A DNA stretch of 64,000 nt, taken from NCBI RefSeq assembly GCF_045679555.1, contig NC_092120.1, positions 11,591,805 to 11,655,804 of the forward strand, read 5' to 3'. This document shows, one piece after another, positions 28,906 through 51,949 of the stretch (position 1 is its first letter; the number at the start of each line of letters is the position of its first letter). The translations under genes were made by a program, and so were the position numbers. The notes below the pieces were generated by a model, which worked only from the letters and a program-made list of their open reading frames with translations, was not told the origin of the DNA and did no database searches. The DNA comes from Salvelinus alpinus. Its lineage: Eukaryota; Chordata; Actinopteri; Salmoniformes; Salmonidae.

Positions 28906-30640
28906 TTCTGTTATTGTTTATAGTGCTAGGTGTAACTTCTTCTGTTATTGTTTATAGTGCTAGGTGAAACGTTGTCTGTTATTGTTTATAGTGCTAGGTG
29001 AAACGTTGTCTGTTATTGTTTATAGTGCACGGTGTAACTTCTTCTGTTATTGTTTATAGTGCACGGTGTAACTTCTTCCGTTATTGTTTATAGTGCACGG
29101 TGTAACTTCTTCTGTTATTGTTTATAGTGCTAGGTGTAACTTCTTCTGTTATTGTTTATAGTGCTAGGTGTAACTTCTTCTGTTATTGTTTATAGTGCTA
29201 GGTGTAACTTCTTCTGTTATTGTTTATAGTGCTAGGTGAAACGTTGTCTGTTATTGTTTATAGTGCTAGGTGAAACTTTGTCTGTTATTGTTTATAGTGC
29301 TAGGTGAAACTTTGTCTGTTATTGTTTATAGTGCTAGGTGTAACTTCTTCTGTTATTGTTTATAGTGATAGGTGAAACGTTGTCTGTTATTGTTTATAGT
29401 GCAAGGTGAAACGTTGTCTGTTATTGTTTATAGTGATAGGTGAAACGTTGTCTGTTATTGTTTATAGTGCTAGGTGAAACGTTGTCTGTTATTGTTTATA
29501 GTGCAAGGTGAAACGTTGTCTGTTATTGTTTATAGTGCTAGGTGAAACGTTGTCTGTTATTGTTTATAGTGCTAGGTGAAACGTTGTCTGTTATTGTTTA
29601 TAGTGCAAGGTGAAACGTTGTCTGTTATTGTTTATAGTGCTAGGTGAAACGTTGTCTGTTATTATTTATAGTGCTAGGTGAAACGTTGTCTGTTATTGTT
29701 TATAGTGCTAGGTGAAACGTTGTCTGTTATTGTTTATAGTGCAAGGTGAAACGTTGTCTGTTATTGTTTATAGTGCTAGGTGAAACGTTGTCTGTTATTG
29801 TTTATAGTGCTAGGTGAAACGTTGTCTGTTATTGTTTATAGTGCTAGGTGAAACGTTGTCTGTTATTGTTTATAGTGCTAGGTGAAACGTTGTCTGTTAT
29901 TGTTTATAGTGCAAGGTGAAACGTTGTCTGTTATTGTTTATAGTGATAGGTGAAACGTTGTCTGTTATTGTTTATAGTGCTAGGTGAAACGTTGTCTGTT
30001 ATTGTTTATAGTGCTAGGTGAAATGTTGTCTGTTATTGTTTATAGTGCAAGGTGAAACGTTGTCTGTTATTGTTTATAGTGCTAGGTGAAACGTTGTCTG
30101 TTATTGTTTATAGTGCTAGGTGAAACGTTGTCTGTTATTGTTTATAGTGCTAGGTGAAACGTTGTCTGTTATTGTTTATAGTGCTAGGTGAAACGTTGTC
30201 TGTTATTGTTTATAGTGCAAGGTGAAACGTTGTCTGTTATTGTTTATAGTGATAGGTGAAACGTTGTCTGTTATTGTTTATAGTGCTAGGTGAAACGTTG
30301 TCTGTTATTGTTTATAGTGCAAGGTGAAACGTTGTCTGTTATTGTTTATAGTGCTAGGTGTAACTTCTTCTGTTATTGTTTATAGTGCTAGGTGAAACGT
30401 TGTCTGTTATTGTTTATAGTGCTAGGTGAAACGTTGTCTGTTATTGTTTATAGTGCAAGGTGAAACGTTGTCTGTTATTGTTTATAGTGCTAGGTGAAAC
30501 GTTGTCTGTTATTGTTTATAGTGATAGGTGAAACGTTGTCTGTTATTGTTTATAGTGCTAGGTGAAATGTTGTCTGTTATTGTTTATAGTGATAGGTGAA
30601 ACGTTGTCTGTTATTGTTTATAGTGATAGGTGAAACATTG
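28906..30640. repeat. 34-bp minisatellite with higher-order structure
   Basis: About 51 head-to-tail 34-bp units. Each has the constant part TGTTATTGTTTATAGTG and a variable part (CTAGGTG, CAAGGTG, ATAGGTG or CACGGTG, followed by AAACGTTG or TAACTTCT). The order of variants is not random: a nine-unit, 306-bp block starting at 29775 begins again at 30081. No reading frame or gene context is evident. It ends about 105 bp before the hAT element. Confidence 0.95.
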
Positions 30641-30744
30641 GGCGCCCAAAGAAGACACAGAGAACAGCGATGTTCGCTGGAGATGTACTGTTGAAGCCCT
30701 TTGCTTCACTAGGAGCTGAAAGGAATGAGTCAAGTAAGTCAAGG

Positions 30745-32485
30745 GTATGTGTTCCCAAACTATTTATAGTCTCATACCCCTTCAAACATCCAACCTCCTC
30801 CTGCATACCCCCTCTAGCACCAGGGTCAGCGCACCTTCAAATGTTGTTTTTTGCCATCATTGTAATCCTGCCACACACACACACTATATGATACATTTAT
30901 TAAACATAAGAATGAGTGTGACTTTTTGTCACAACCCGGCTCGTGGGAAGTGACAAAGAGCTCTTATTGGACCAGGGCACAAATCATAATATAATAATGA
31001 TCAATAATTTTGCTCTTTATTTAACCATCTTACATATAAAACCTTATTTGTTCATCGAAAATGGTGAATAACTCACCACGCGTTAATGAGAAGGGAGTGC
31101 TTGAAAGGACGCACATAACTCTCCAATGTTGGGTTGTATTGGAGAGAGTCTCAGTCTTGAATCATTTCCCACACACAGTCTGTGCCTTTGTTTAGTTTTC
31201 ATGCTAGTGAGGGCCAGGAATCTACTCTCACATAGGTACGTGTTTGCAAAGGGCATCAGTGTCTTAACAGTGCGATTTGCCAAGGCAGGATACTCTGAAC
31301 GCAGCCCAATCCAGAAATCTGGCAGTGGTTTCTGATTAAATTAAATTTTCACAGAACCGCTTGTTGCAATTTCGATAAGGCTCTCTTGTTCAGATATCGG
31401 TAAGTGGACTGAAAGGGATAACGAATCCAATTGTTTGTGTCATCCGTTTCGGGAAAGTACCTGCGTAATTGCGCCCCCCAACTCACTCAGGTGCTTCGCT
31501 ATATCACATTTGACATTGTCCGTAAGCTTGAGTTCATTGGCACACAAAAAATCGAACAATGATGGCAAGACCTGTGTGTTGTCCTTGCTAATGCAGACAG
31601 AGAAAAGCTCCAACTTCTTAATCATAGCCTCAATTTTGTCCCGCACATTGAATATAGTTGCGGAGAATCTCTGTAATCCTAGATTCAGATCATTCAGGCG
31701 AGAGAATATATCACCCAGATAGTCCAGTCATGTGAGAAACTCCTCATCATGCAAGCAGTCAGACAAATGAAAATTATGATCAGTAAAAAAAAAATTAAGC
31801 TCGTCTCTCAATTTAAAAAAATGTGTCAATACTGTGCCCCTTGATAACCAGCGCACCACTGTATGTTGTAAAAGCGTTACATGGTCGCTGCCCATATCAT
31901 TGCATAGTGCAGAAAATACACAAGAGTTCAGGGGCCTTGCTTTAACAAAGTTAACCATTTTCACTGTAGTGTCCAAAAGTCTTTCAAGCTGTCAGGCATT
32001 CCCAGGCAGCAAGAGCCTCTCGGTAGATGCTGCAGTGTACTCAAGTGGCGTCGGGAGCAACTGCTTGCACACGCGTTACCACTCCATTATGTCTCCCTGA
32101 CATGGCTTTTGCGCCATCAGTACAGACACCAACATGAGCAGCAGCTCCGTTTGGCTACATACGGACCGTTAGTGGAATTCCCGCGAGATAGTAACGGTTA
32201 ATGTGATTGGATGTTAATTATTTGACTAGGCTACCTGCATTTGACATTGTGTTGTTATTTCGCTGAACACTAGATGGTTTAATTAGATTTTTGGCAGTGT
32301 AACAAGGCTACTAAGGCGAGAAAAAAACATCACCCAAAACATAAATCTATTGTTTGAAAATGTGAAGAAATGTTTTTTCTAAAATATAATCAAATTTGTT
32401 TTATTTTTTTAATAAAAAAAAAAAGTTAATCACATTTTTATTTGGCGTACCCCCGACGGCATTGCCAGTTTGGGAATAACTAGTC
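30745..32485 (-). pseudogene. hAT-family transposase pseudogene (ZBED5/FAM200-like)
   Basis: Minus-strand frames carry hAT transposase sequence in order. Near 32130-32060 is the GVCTDGAKAMSGRHNGVV block. At 31976-31728 are NFVKARPLNSCVFSALCNDM and TVVRWLSRGTVLTHFFKL, ending at a TGA. The same frame continues to 31440 with KIEAMIKKLELFSVCISKDN. At 31283-31083 is the C-terminal dimerisation (hATC) region with FANTYLCESRFLALTSMK and LRLRLSPIQPNI. Further frameshifts and stops are present. The short terminal inverted repeat is TTCCCAAAC at about 30752 and GTTTGGGAA at about 32468, with CATACCCC and CGTACCCCC just inside. This is the Buster/Charlie type, the source of domesticated ZBED5-like genes, but here decayed. 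Confidence 0.85.
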
Positions 32486-32489
32486 TAGT

Positions 32490-33107
32490 GTTTTGAGATA
32501 TTTAAAGATTCTCCGGGTACTTTAGTATATTTTTTTGACAGTAGTTCTGAAAGTAGTGCTCACGAGCCAAGTGGTCCCCGAAAATTGCATGCTACGTCAC
32601 ATACTGTATGTGCAGATATGTGCCCCACGTCATTGTTCTCTCTCTCGCTCTGCTGTGTGTGCATCTTGCTAGCTGTCACTCAAATGGCGACGGTTTGTGG
32701 CTCATTGGCTGGAACTCGAATTGCTTAAGGGATGTCCCACATTGGGGGAAAATGTAGGGAAAATGGCGGCGCACAGCTACCAGAAAATAGTCAAATTGAC
32801 GGTAATTCTGCTCTTAGATTATGCATGTATGAACTACACATCGACAGATCCAACCCAAAGCGGGAGGTTTAAAAAAGATTTACTAGTCCCCAATGTTCTG
32901 GAGCATGTCTTTAAATGCACTTTACATAAAGATTGATCTTATTAGCTGTTACAGTTGTGTACAACTCTAGTTATGGTCATGATGGAAGGTGATGGAAACA
33001 CTGACACTTCAGTTTATACATGATGAGCGATTCACTGCATGAAAAAAAACAACACTGAGAGACATTTTGGGGGTGATATATATATTTCTTATGGTTTACA
33101 AATATCA
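32490..33107. other. Non-coding stretch
   Basis: No gene was recognised. A short plus-strand frame begins ATGGCGACGG near 32684 but stops after 14 codons. An ATGGCGGCG context at 32762 opens no supported gene. Confidence 0.35.
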
Positions 33108-33109
33108 TA

Positions 33110-33983
33110 CACTACCGTTCAAAAGTTTGGGATCACTTAGAAATGTCCTTGTTTTTGAAAGAAACCCCCCTTTTTTTGTCCATTAAAATAACATCAACTT
33201 GATCAGAAATACAGTGTAGACAATGTTAATGCCTAGAAGGCCAGCATCCTGGAGTTGCCTCTTCACTGTTGATGTTGAGACTGGTGTTTTGCGGTTACTA
33301 TTGAATGAAGCTGCCAGTTGAAGACTTGTGAGGCATCTGTTTCTCAAACTAGACACTCTAATGTACTTGTCCTCTTGCTCAGTTGTGCACCGGGGCCTCC
33401 CACTCCTCTTTCTATTCTGGTTAGAGCAATTTTGCGAACTCAACATTTGTGGGTTCGATTACAGGCTCAAAATGGCCAGAAACAAATAACTTTCTTCTGA
33501 AACTCGTCAGTCTATTCTTGCTCTGAGAAATGAAGGCTATTCCATGCGAGAAATTGCCAACAAACTGAAGATCTCGCTGTGTATTACTCCCTTCACAGAA
33601 CAGTGCAAAATTGCTCTAACCAGAATAGAAAGAGGAGTGGGAGGCCAGTTTTATTGCTTTAATCAGGACAACAGTTTTCAGCTGTGCTAACATAATTGCA
33701 AAAGAGTTTTCTAATGATCAATTAGCCTTTTAAAATGATAAACTTGGATTATCTAACACAACGTGTCATTGGAATACAGGAGTGATGGTTGCTGATAATG
33801 GGCCTCTGTACGTCTATGTAGATATTCCATAAACAAATCTGCCATTTCCAGCTACAATAGTCATTTACAACATTAACAATGTCTACACTGTATTTCTGAT
33901 CAATTTGATGTTATTTTAATGGACAAAAAATGTGCTTTTCTTTCAAAAACAAGGAAATTTCTTCAAACTTTTGAATGGTAGTG
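33110..33983. mobile_element. Rearranged Tc1 derivative (MITE-like)
   Basis: Terminal inverted repeats of about 100 bp: the left starts CACTACCGTTCAAAAGTTTG after TA, and the right ends CAAACTTTTGAATGGTAGTG. The interior holds two opposed copies of the transposase N-terminus. The minus strand at 33446-33183 reads NRKRSGRPRCTTEQEDKYI and SSLRNRCLTSLQLAASFNS. The plus strand from about 33456 reads MARNK (then a stop) and LSSETRQSILALRNEGYSMR. A perfect 42-bp inverted repeat joins them (33394-33435 and 33605-33646). The DDE catalytic part is entirely absent. Confidence 0.85.
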
Positions 33984-36834
33984 CATATTTTTAAGCGTCA
34001 GATAGTACATTACACAAGATCATTTTCAGAGCAGAAATAAATATATTGCACTTAAAAAATCAACGAAACAAAATCTTGTTAGATGTCATCCTGTATATTT
34101 AGATTACACTTAAAGTAATAATAAAAACACAACAAAAACATGACAAAATCCTTGCAGATCTATTTCCCATGGCATACTTTGAGTGTGCGTACACATTGTT
34201 CAAAATGGAAAGTTGAAAGTTACAAACCCCCCTCCTACCAAGACATGGCGAGATTGGCAGCTGCATACACCATGACATGTTGAAAGATGGGGAGTGAATT
34301 CCAGATGTAGGCTATAGATTGAAGAGAACACCATTTGAAGACCTTTGTTAGAGTTCTTATGCGAAATTGTTTAACAATGAAAACACTTGCCTCTTTCAAC
34401 TGAAAGCCTTAGAGTTAATGCCCTCACTGGCAATCATCATGTTTGATAGCACCTCGATAAAGCCTCCAAGTCCATGCATTGTGTAGGCTACTGAGAGTTG
34501 TCCATCAACACGTTTTCAACAAAAAAATCCTGCAAAACTCATTCCAACTCCAAACCTGCTGACTGCTTGTGGACACATGGTATGCAAATGGTGAGTAAGT
34601 GGGAACAGTAAAGTAAGCTAAATGCAGAATTAGTGCCCACAATAATATGGCCAAATTGTAGCCTAATTTATGCTTGTTTTTTGGCTCCATGTGATTGGTT
34701 TGTTCAGCATAATGAAATCAAGAGACTCAGCACTGAAAACAAAACCAACAATGAAATACTGTATTAGACCTTCACTTCCATCCAAGTTTGTCCCATTTTG
34801 CCCCGAAAGAGAGATCTTCATACTAAAAATAATTGTCAGGATGTCTTAGCTGTGAATTAGAGGTTTACAAAGCTGCCTTAGGTGTCATTTTCTTGCCAAA
34901 ATAGGAACGGCATTTTACAATAACATTCGTTTTACTGTGGTAACAAACTGTATGAGACATCATTGAATAGATGAATCAATCTGCAATTATTCTTTATTTT
35001 TAGAGGAGTGGCACTACAAAGGTACCGATGCATACACTATGCGTTTTGTGTCACTATCTTAGCTTCTGTGTCATTTTGGTTAGAAGGGGCTAGCTTGATG
35101 AATCGCCAATGATGTGACGACCAAAATAGATTTCCCTCCCTCCCCACCCTCCTCTAAGGGGAGGCACCACTGAGTCATTATTTACAGGTGTGGACTTTCT
35201 CCCAGAGTGCTGTAGTGTCGACGCAGCCTGAGGCAGACATAGATCAGGCTACAGTAATCAGGCTATAGTGTGGCGCCAGAGGTTAGCTATTGGTTAGGTA
35301 GTGAATCAAGCTTCAGGCCAATACAGCAAGAGAAAGTCCATCTTAGCCTTTCAGGGCTGCAGAGTCTGCAGGTTTTCTCTCTCTTGGTACTTCATTGATA
35401 CATTACTGATTTGCCATTGATTGGTTAGAGAAGACAATCTTCTGGTGTTGGGGATACGTTACGACGTAGTGTGATTTTAACGCTCTGTGACTTTGATAGA
35501 GAGGTCCTCCAGAGGTCTTCTAGGGCCCATTCACACGTGAGACATGAACAAACATCTCTTTTCAGTGACCTCACAAATCTAATTGGATGCAGTACATAAA
35601 AAGGCATGAGGTGAATATAAGCTTTTTGGATGACAAAGGAAACTGAAAAAGTAGTTTGAGACCGGTTAGGGTCAGGATTTTTTTAAACAAATGTTTTCTG
35701 TGTTATCTGTTGCAACAGCATGCGTCCTATGATATGGCACTATAATGTGACATTCGTCTTATAGTTTGTGTCCTGTGTGTGTGTTTTTGTGTAGTGTGGA
35801 TATATTTATGTACTGCTATCAAACATGATCATCTTCCACTAGAACTTCTTCACTGTACACATGGCTGGCTTTTTAGATGGGAAAGAAACAATTGGCTTCT
35901 CTCTGTCTCTAGGGCATCTATGTGCACAAATCTGACTACCATGGCAACAGCCAACCTGACTGGAGGAGGCTATAGGATTCTGCCTGCAGAGGAAGCTTAA
36001 CGGAGTTTGAGTTCAAGCAGGAGAGGCGAGATGTTGCCTCTACCCTCCCTGTGAGTTTTGGTCAGCAAGCTGTGGGAATCCTTTGACTCGGTCTAAAATG
36101 GCTGCCATTCCTCCATTCCCCAGCAGCTGGTGTGAAGACAGTTCTCCTTTGTGGCCACAAGCGGTGCCCAGGATTGGAAGTTGTGCACGCCCGTAACTTT
36201 TGGAGGCCCGTATTCTTCATTTTCCTCAGAAGCTGTGAGAGAACGAACAATTACCACACCCTCTGGTTTTAATGTCCGTAAGCCAGACAGTTCACTGGTT
36301 CTCCTGTCCATGCTTTTCTGGAGAGTGGGTGCAAAATGAATATTGTGACCAACAGTTGGAGGGCAGGGGCATACGACAGTCATCACAAGCAGACCATTAC
36401 ATATTTCCCACAACGCCTCACTGTGCATGGTCATCATTCCTCAGCATCTCTGTTGTTGATTTTTTTTTTATACCTGGATCATCAGTTTTCATATCTGGGT
36501 CGTAAATGTTCATATGCAGGTCAATAGTGTTCATATCTAGTGTTCATATCAGTCTGTGGGTCTTGTGTCTGTTTCACCAGGTCCCGTAGGAGTCTGTTTC
36601 CTCTCCGGTTCAGCTGTCAGCATGCAGGACAGCAGCCAGGCAGCCTCTCCAGGTCGTCCAGTCAGTCGCCTCGGCCAGAGGGCTTATAATTTACAAGGAC
36701 ATGGTGGTGACGATGGGTGATGATGCTGAAGGGGACAAATCGGTGAGTTTATCTACTTGTGTGTGCAGGTGTGTCTATAAGCGTAGTTGTAGCTGATGAG
36801 GGGCTACTCGGCCAGGCAGTCACCCCAAAGGGAG
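33984..36834. other. 3' flank of tbx20, largely non-repetitive
   Basis: No exon, transposase or microsatellite was found. The 3' UTR and polyadenylation site of tbx20 must lie here. On the minus strand ATTAAA occurs at 36268-36273 and AATAAA at 34993-34998; neither can be chosen from sequence alone. Confidence 0.5.
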
Positions 36835-48069
<11,235 letters not shown>

Positions 48070-48540
48070 GGTGAGAGTAGTACAAGTAAAACGTCCAAAA
48101 GCTCAAACCGCTCGCGGAGTGAGCTCTGTGGTTTTATTGGCAGGCTGCACACAAAAACGCAGAAAAAATGGAAGCTAATTCGACTGTTTTTTGAACAGGT
48201 ATGCGCTTCGTCTATTACAGAACAAACTTAAAACACTCTCCGTTTTTGACTCGTTGAACACATTGTTAAAAACCGACTAGTCGTTGTGCGTCTTCACTCC
48301 AGTGGCAAAGTCTTATCCGGACTGTTGAATCTTTGCACTGCTCTTAATTTTAGCCTAGCCCACTCCCCTCTCCATCGCTATCGTGTGCAGCCAATCGCCT
48401 CCTCAGTGTCGACGTCACATACTGTCCTGCAAACTGAATCGAAGCCCAACAGCCTATTAAAAACACATTTTCTTCCGATTCCGACCATTAGCCCAAATCT
48501 AGAGGGAACCTAACCGCGACCCGACACTTCACACATCAAG
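48070..48540 (-). promoter_or_regulatory. Presumed tbx20 5' UTR and proximal promoter
   Basis: Sequence upstream of the tbx20 start codon, free of recognised repeats. On the minus strand a CCAAT box occurs at 48140-48136; CCAAT is also present on the plus strand at 48391. There is no clear TATA box and no CpG-dense island by eye. An octamer ATTTGCAT is at 48650-48657. The transcription start cannot be fixed from sequence, so this is positional inference. Confidence 0.4.
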
Positions 48541-49653
48541 AGATAGGCTGGACCCACTTTTTTGTTGTTGCTTGATTCGATGAGTTAATGTAGCCCATTG
48601 CGTGATAAGATGATTTGTACACTCATCTCTAATTGAGAAAAAATGCCGCATTTGCATAATCGTCTATATGTAGGACTAAATTATAACTTTCGTCATATTT
48701 TAGCTTTTACCTTAATTTTTTTTATTATGATTTATTTCAGAAGTGCATCAGCAATCGTTTTCAATTTGTTCGCCCCATCAAATTCCCATAATGATCATTC
48801 ATTTAATACATTTAAAAGCATGGAAGATGTCCAGTGTTCAGTGGTCATTTCAACTAATGTTATACCTACCCATTGATTCTTGTACAGTATAGGCCACACT
48901 TTCTCACATAATCTATAATAATGTATACTGATTTGTATAGGCTGTGTTTTTTGTTGTTGTAATTTGAGTCCGATAAATTTAACGAAACCTTTCATCAGAA
49001 TATGTTTATAATATGTCGACACAGTTCTTCAAATCCATAGCTCCAGAATTTGAGGGTTCATAGGCCTATACCTTTAAAAAGATCTTTACATTTTTTGGCT
49101 GGATAATTAACATAATCTCATATATATTCACATTTCAACTGGGAGGGTATTAAAATCTGCTCAAACAATCTATTCTGCAACACATTTAATAATTTACTCA
49201 AACTGATTTATAATAATAGCTGGGATACAAACCAATAATTCTTTCTTACAAATAGAGAGGGGAAGAGATACAGAATCTCGAGACACACGGTAGGCTATTT
49301 GACCCTGCAAGTGTTCAATGTTCGTGAGAATAGGCCTCCTCAGACGGACCACTAATGTGCAGTATTATAGAGTGCAGGGGCAGCACAGGCTTAATCTGTG
49401 CTATGACACACACCAGTGCGCCCCTAATCTGCCCCCTCTCCCTTTACCCCCTCACCGCCTTTAGCTTTATGCACGTGGACTTGCACCTACATTTGTTTAT
49501 TTTTCTCCGTTTTCTTCCGATTGGACATTTTCTGGTGTGTTGTAGGCTACTATTTTTCTTCTTCTCCTTCTTCTCCTTCTCATTATTATTATTAGTAGCA
49601 GTATTAATAGCCTATTAGTATTAATATTGTTATTATACTTTTATAGCATTTAT
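48541..49653. other. Upstream non-coding stretch
   Basis: AT-rich, with no exon or mobile element recognised. A TTCTTCTCC-rich patch lies near 49555-49580. Confidence 0.4.
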
Positions 49654-49807
49654 TACATTTACATTTAAGTCATTTAGCAGACGCTCTTATCCAGAGCGAC
49701 TTACAAATTGGAAAGTTCATACATATTCATCCTGGTCCCCCCGTGGGGAATGAACCCACAACCCTGGCGTTGCAAGCGCCATGCTCTACCAACTGAGCCA
49801 CACGGGT
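49654..49807 (-). mobile_element. Complete tRNA-derived SINE, minus orientation
   Basis: On the minus strand the head reads GTGGCTCAGTTGGTAGAGCA (A-box) and GGTTGTGGGTTCATTCCCCA (B-box), typical RNA polymerase III promoter elements of a tRNA-like gene. A short body and the tail GTCGCTCTGGATAAGAGCGT, CTGCTAAATGACTTAAATGT follow. It is not a functional tRNA: the 3' half of the cloverleaf runs into SINE body sequence. Confidence 0.9.
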
Positions 49808-50097
49808 GGCTCAGTAATGCTGTAATCACCCCAGCAGCCTTCTGTTTTTAACCAAAAGCTATAAAAACGTAAAGAACGTTTGTTTAAAGGGAAAAGGGGC
49901 ACTTACACAGGTGATCGAATAGTTAAAAAGCAGGCAATGCCCTTGCCTATATTCGGCCTGCTATAGCTATAGCCTGGGTATAACATGTAGGCCTGAACAA
50001 TATTGTAATAGCACGTTTTCTTTAATAGCATAGCCTACAGACAATCTGTAACATTTTCCCAAATAATGTAGCCTAAAAATGTGTATAGTAGGCCTAC

Positions 50098-50322
50098 ACT
50101 TAGAAAAAAAGGTTCTGGATATAACCAAAAAAGGTTCTATGCTTGCTTCATATATGGCACCCTTAAGGTTCTATATAGAACCGAAATTGGTTCCATATAG
50201 AACCCTCAGTGAAGAAGAACCCCTGGGGTTCTGATCAAATAACCCTACACAATAAGTCCATATATTAAGCTAACAATAGAACCCTTTTTGGTTTTATCCA
50301 GAACTTTTTTTTCTAAGAGTGC
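50098..50322. mobile_element. MITE with about 45-bp terminal inverted repeats
   Basis: The left end CACTTAGAAAAAAAGGTTCT and right end AGAACTTTTTTTTCTAAGAGTG-type sequence are inverse copies continuing through GGATATAACCAAAAAAGGTT and its complement. The body repeats GGTTCTATATAGAACC-like words. No coding capacity. A known kind of fish MITE; class not assigned. Confidence 0.75.
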
Positions 50323-51190
50323 AGGCTTGGCTTAAGCTTTAAACCTACATTTAACATTGTGCTGAAGCCAAAAACATGTTTTTATTAGGATAGGCAGGCT
50401 AGAACAAAAACATGGAACGCTTCCTCGCCATAGTCCCCTTCTCTGCCCTCCTCCCTGTCGTTATTGAGATCCTATTTTCGCATATCCATTCTCCCACTTG
50501 TCGCACTCACATGTCGACTGCGCGCCTATAAATATAGCCTATATTTAAAAAGCGCTGACTCCGGTGTTTTCCGGGGTGGAGGGATCACCTCTCATCCTCA
50601 ATGTCACTCACTCTCCCGGAGAGATGGGCCGGCGCTTACATGAACACTGAGGTAGGAGATCCACAGGGCACTAAACCCATTACGGCGTCTCCCGGATGCA
50701 AATCCGATGCTGCAGTTATTTAATAAGGGACCTGTGCTGGCAAATTTGATTACCTTGCAATTGCCAGTGGATAATGTGCTAAAAGCTTTCCCATTTAGCG
50801 TAACTCCTTACCGAATATTATTCACACTTTGGGGGCCGGTGGACCGGTGGCTGGAGGCGACTCTTAAAGACACAGCAAACCTGAGAGCATATTCAAAAGC
50901 TGCTGGTCATTGGTTATTACGGTTTTATAGGCTACCAGAAGAAACCAAGATGGACCTGTTGGACCTTTCTCCCATTTTGTAGGTTAGTTTATATGACCCC
51001 CATAAGAATTGGAATATCAACACAATCGATGTGTTTGATTGATGATTGTAGAAGTATGTACTGTATAGGCTATGCATTCGTCCTTTCGATGTTTTGAATG
51101 GAAGAGGAATACAAATATAAGCAGTATAACGTGTCAAATTCTCCAACAATCTATGGAGGTCCGAAGGTGCGCACCCTCCCTCCCGTCCGT
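50323..51190. other. Non-coding stretch
   Basis: No gene was recognised. A 91-codon open frame at 50707-50982 has no family signature and no support. Confidence 0.35.
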
Positions 51191-51194
51191 ACGT

Positions 51195-51346
51195 CAGCTG
51201 TGATCCTCCTGCATGGTGGAAACATCAGCTGTGATCCTCCTGCATGGTGTAAACATCAGCTGTGATCCTCCTGCACGGTGGAAACATTCGCTGTGATCCT
51301 CCTGCACGGTGGAAACATTCGCTGTGATCCTCCTGCACGGTGGAAA
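51195..51346. repeat. 31-bp minisatellite
   Basis: Five units containing GCTGTGATCCTCCTGCA followed by TGGTGGAAACATCA or CGGTGGAAACATTC. Two sub-types are ordered, the first three units CAGCTG-type and the later ones TCGCTG-type. Confidence 0.92.
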
Positions 51347-51683
51347 GGGACATCCATTCGTAATTAAATATATGAAATATTTATAATTTGCCATGATTGA
51401 GTAATATTTTATGCACGCAAAGTTGTCTACCCAAAATTGTGCATCAGTGATCATGAGGGAAGCATCTAACGGCATTTGCGAGGTACCTTTTCCTCGTACT
51501 GTTTATATAATCAATATGATCAATATTTTCATCTAGCTAATTGTTATTTGAGAATGAGTGTTTATCGCTCAACTAAGAAACAGAACACTTGTGCTGCATG
51601 GTGTTAATGACGTTGACATTTCTCCCGCGGCTTCCGCAGAGGGCTTCCATATCCGTGCCACTGGGTTTCTTGCATGCAACAAC

Positions 51684-51946
51684 CCACTGGGCAAAAACTG
51701 AATCAACGTTGTTTCCACGTCATTTCAACAACAAAAAATAAATGTGATGAAGTTGAATCAACATGGAAAACTGATTGGATTTGAAATAAAGTAATCAATG
51801 TAAGGGATTATTATTATTATTTTAACCAAATTGTTTACCTAATCCAATGACATGCTTTGTTGATTTCCTGTTGAATTCAGATTAGTTTAAATTTCAACCA
51901 AAAGTAAATCAAATGTAGACATTGAACTGACATTTGTACACAGTGG
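51684..51946. mobile_element. MITE-like element with CCACTGGG ends
   Basis: Begins CCACTGGGCAAAAACTGAAT and ends TGACATTTGTACACAGTGG, with internal inverse words (GTTGAATCAACATGG). No coding capacity. It resembles a common fish short inverted-repeat element; the boundaries are approximate. Confidence 0.5.
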
Positions 51947-51949
51947 TAA

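Noticed and set aside
28906..30640. CRISPR array
   Set aside because: Units are contiguous 34-bp tandem copies without unique spacers, in vertebrate DNA, and no cas genes are present.
36062..36505. An additional 3' exon or neighbouring gene of tbx20
   Set aside because: Overlapping frames on both strands without splice sites or conservation; tbx20 already ends at a conserved C-terminus at 36835.
49740..49807. Functional tRNA gene on the minus strand
   Set aside because: A- and B-boxes are present, but the sequence continues into SINE body and tail instead of completing an acceptor stem.
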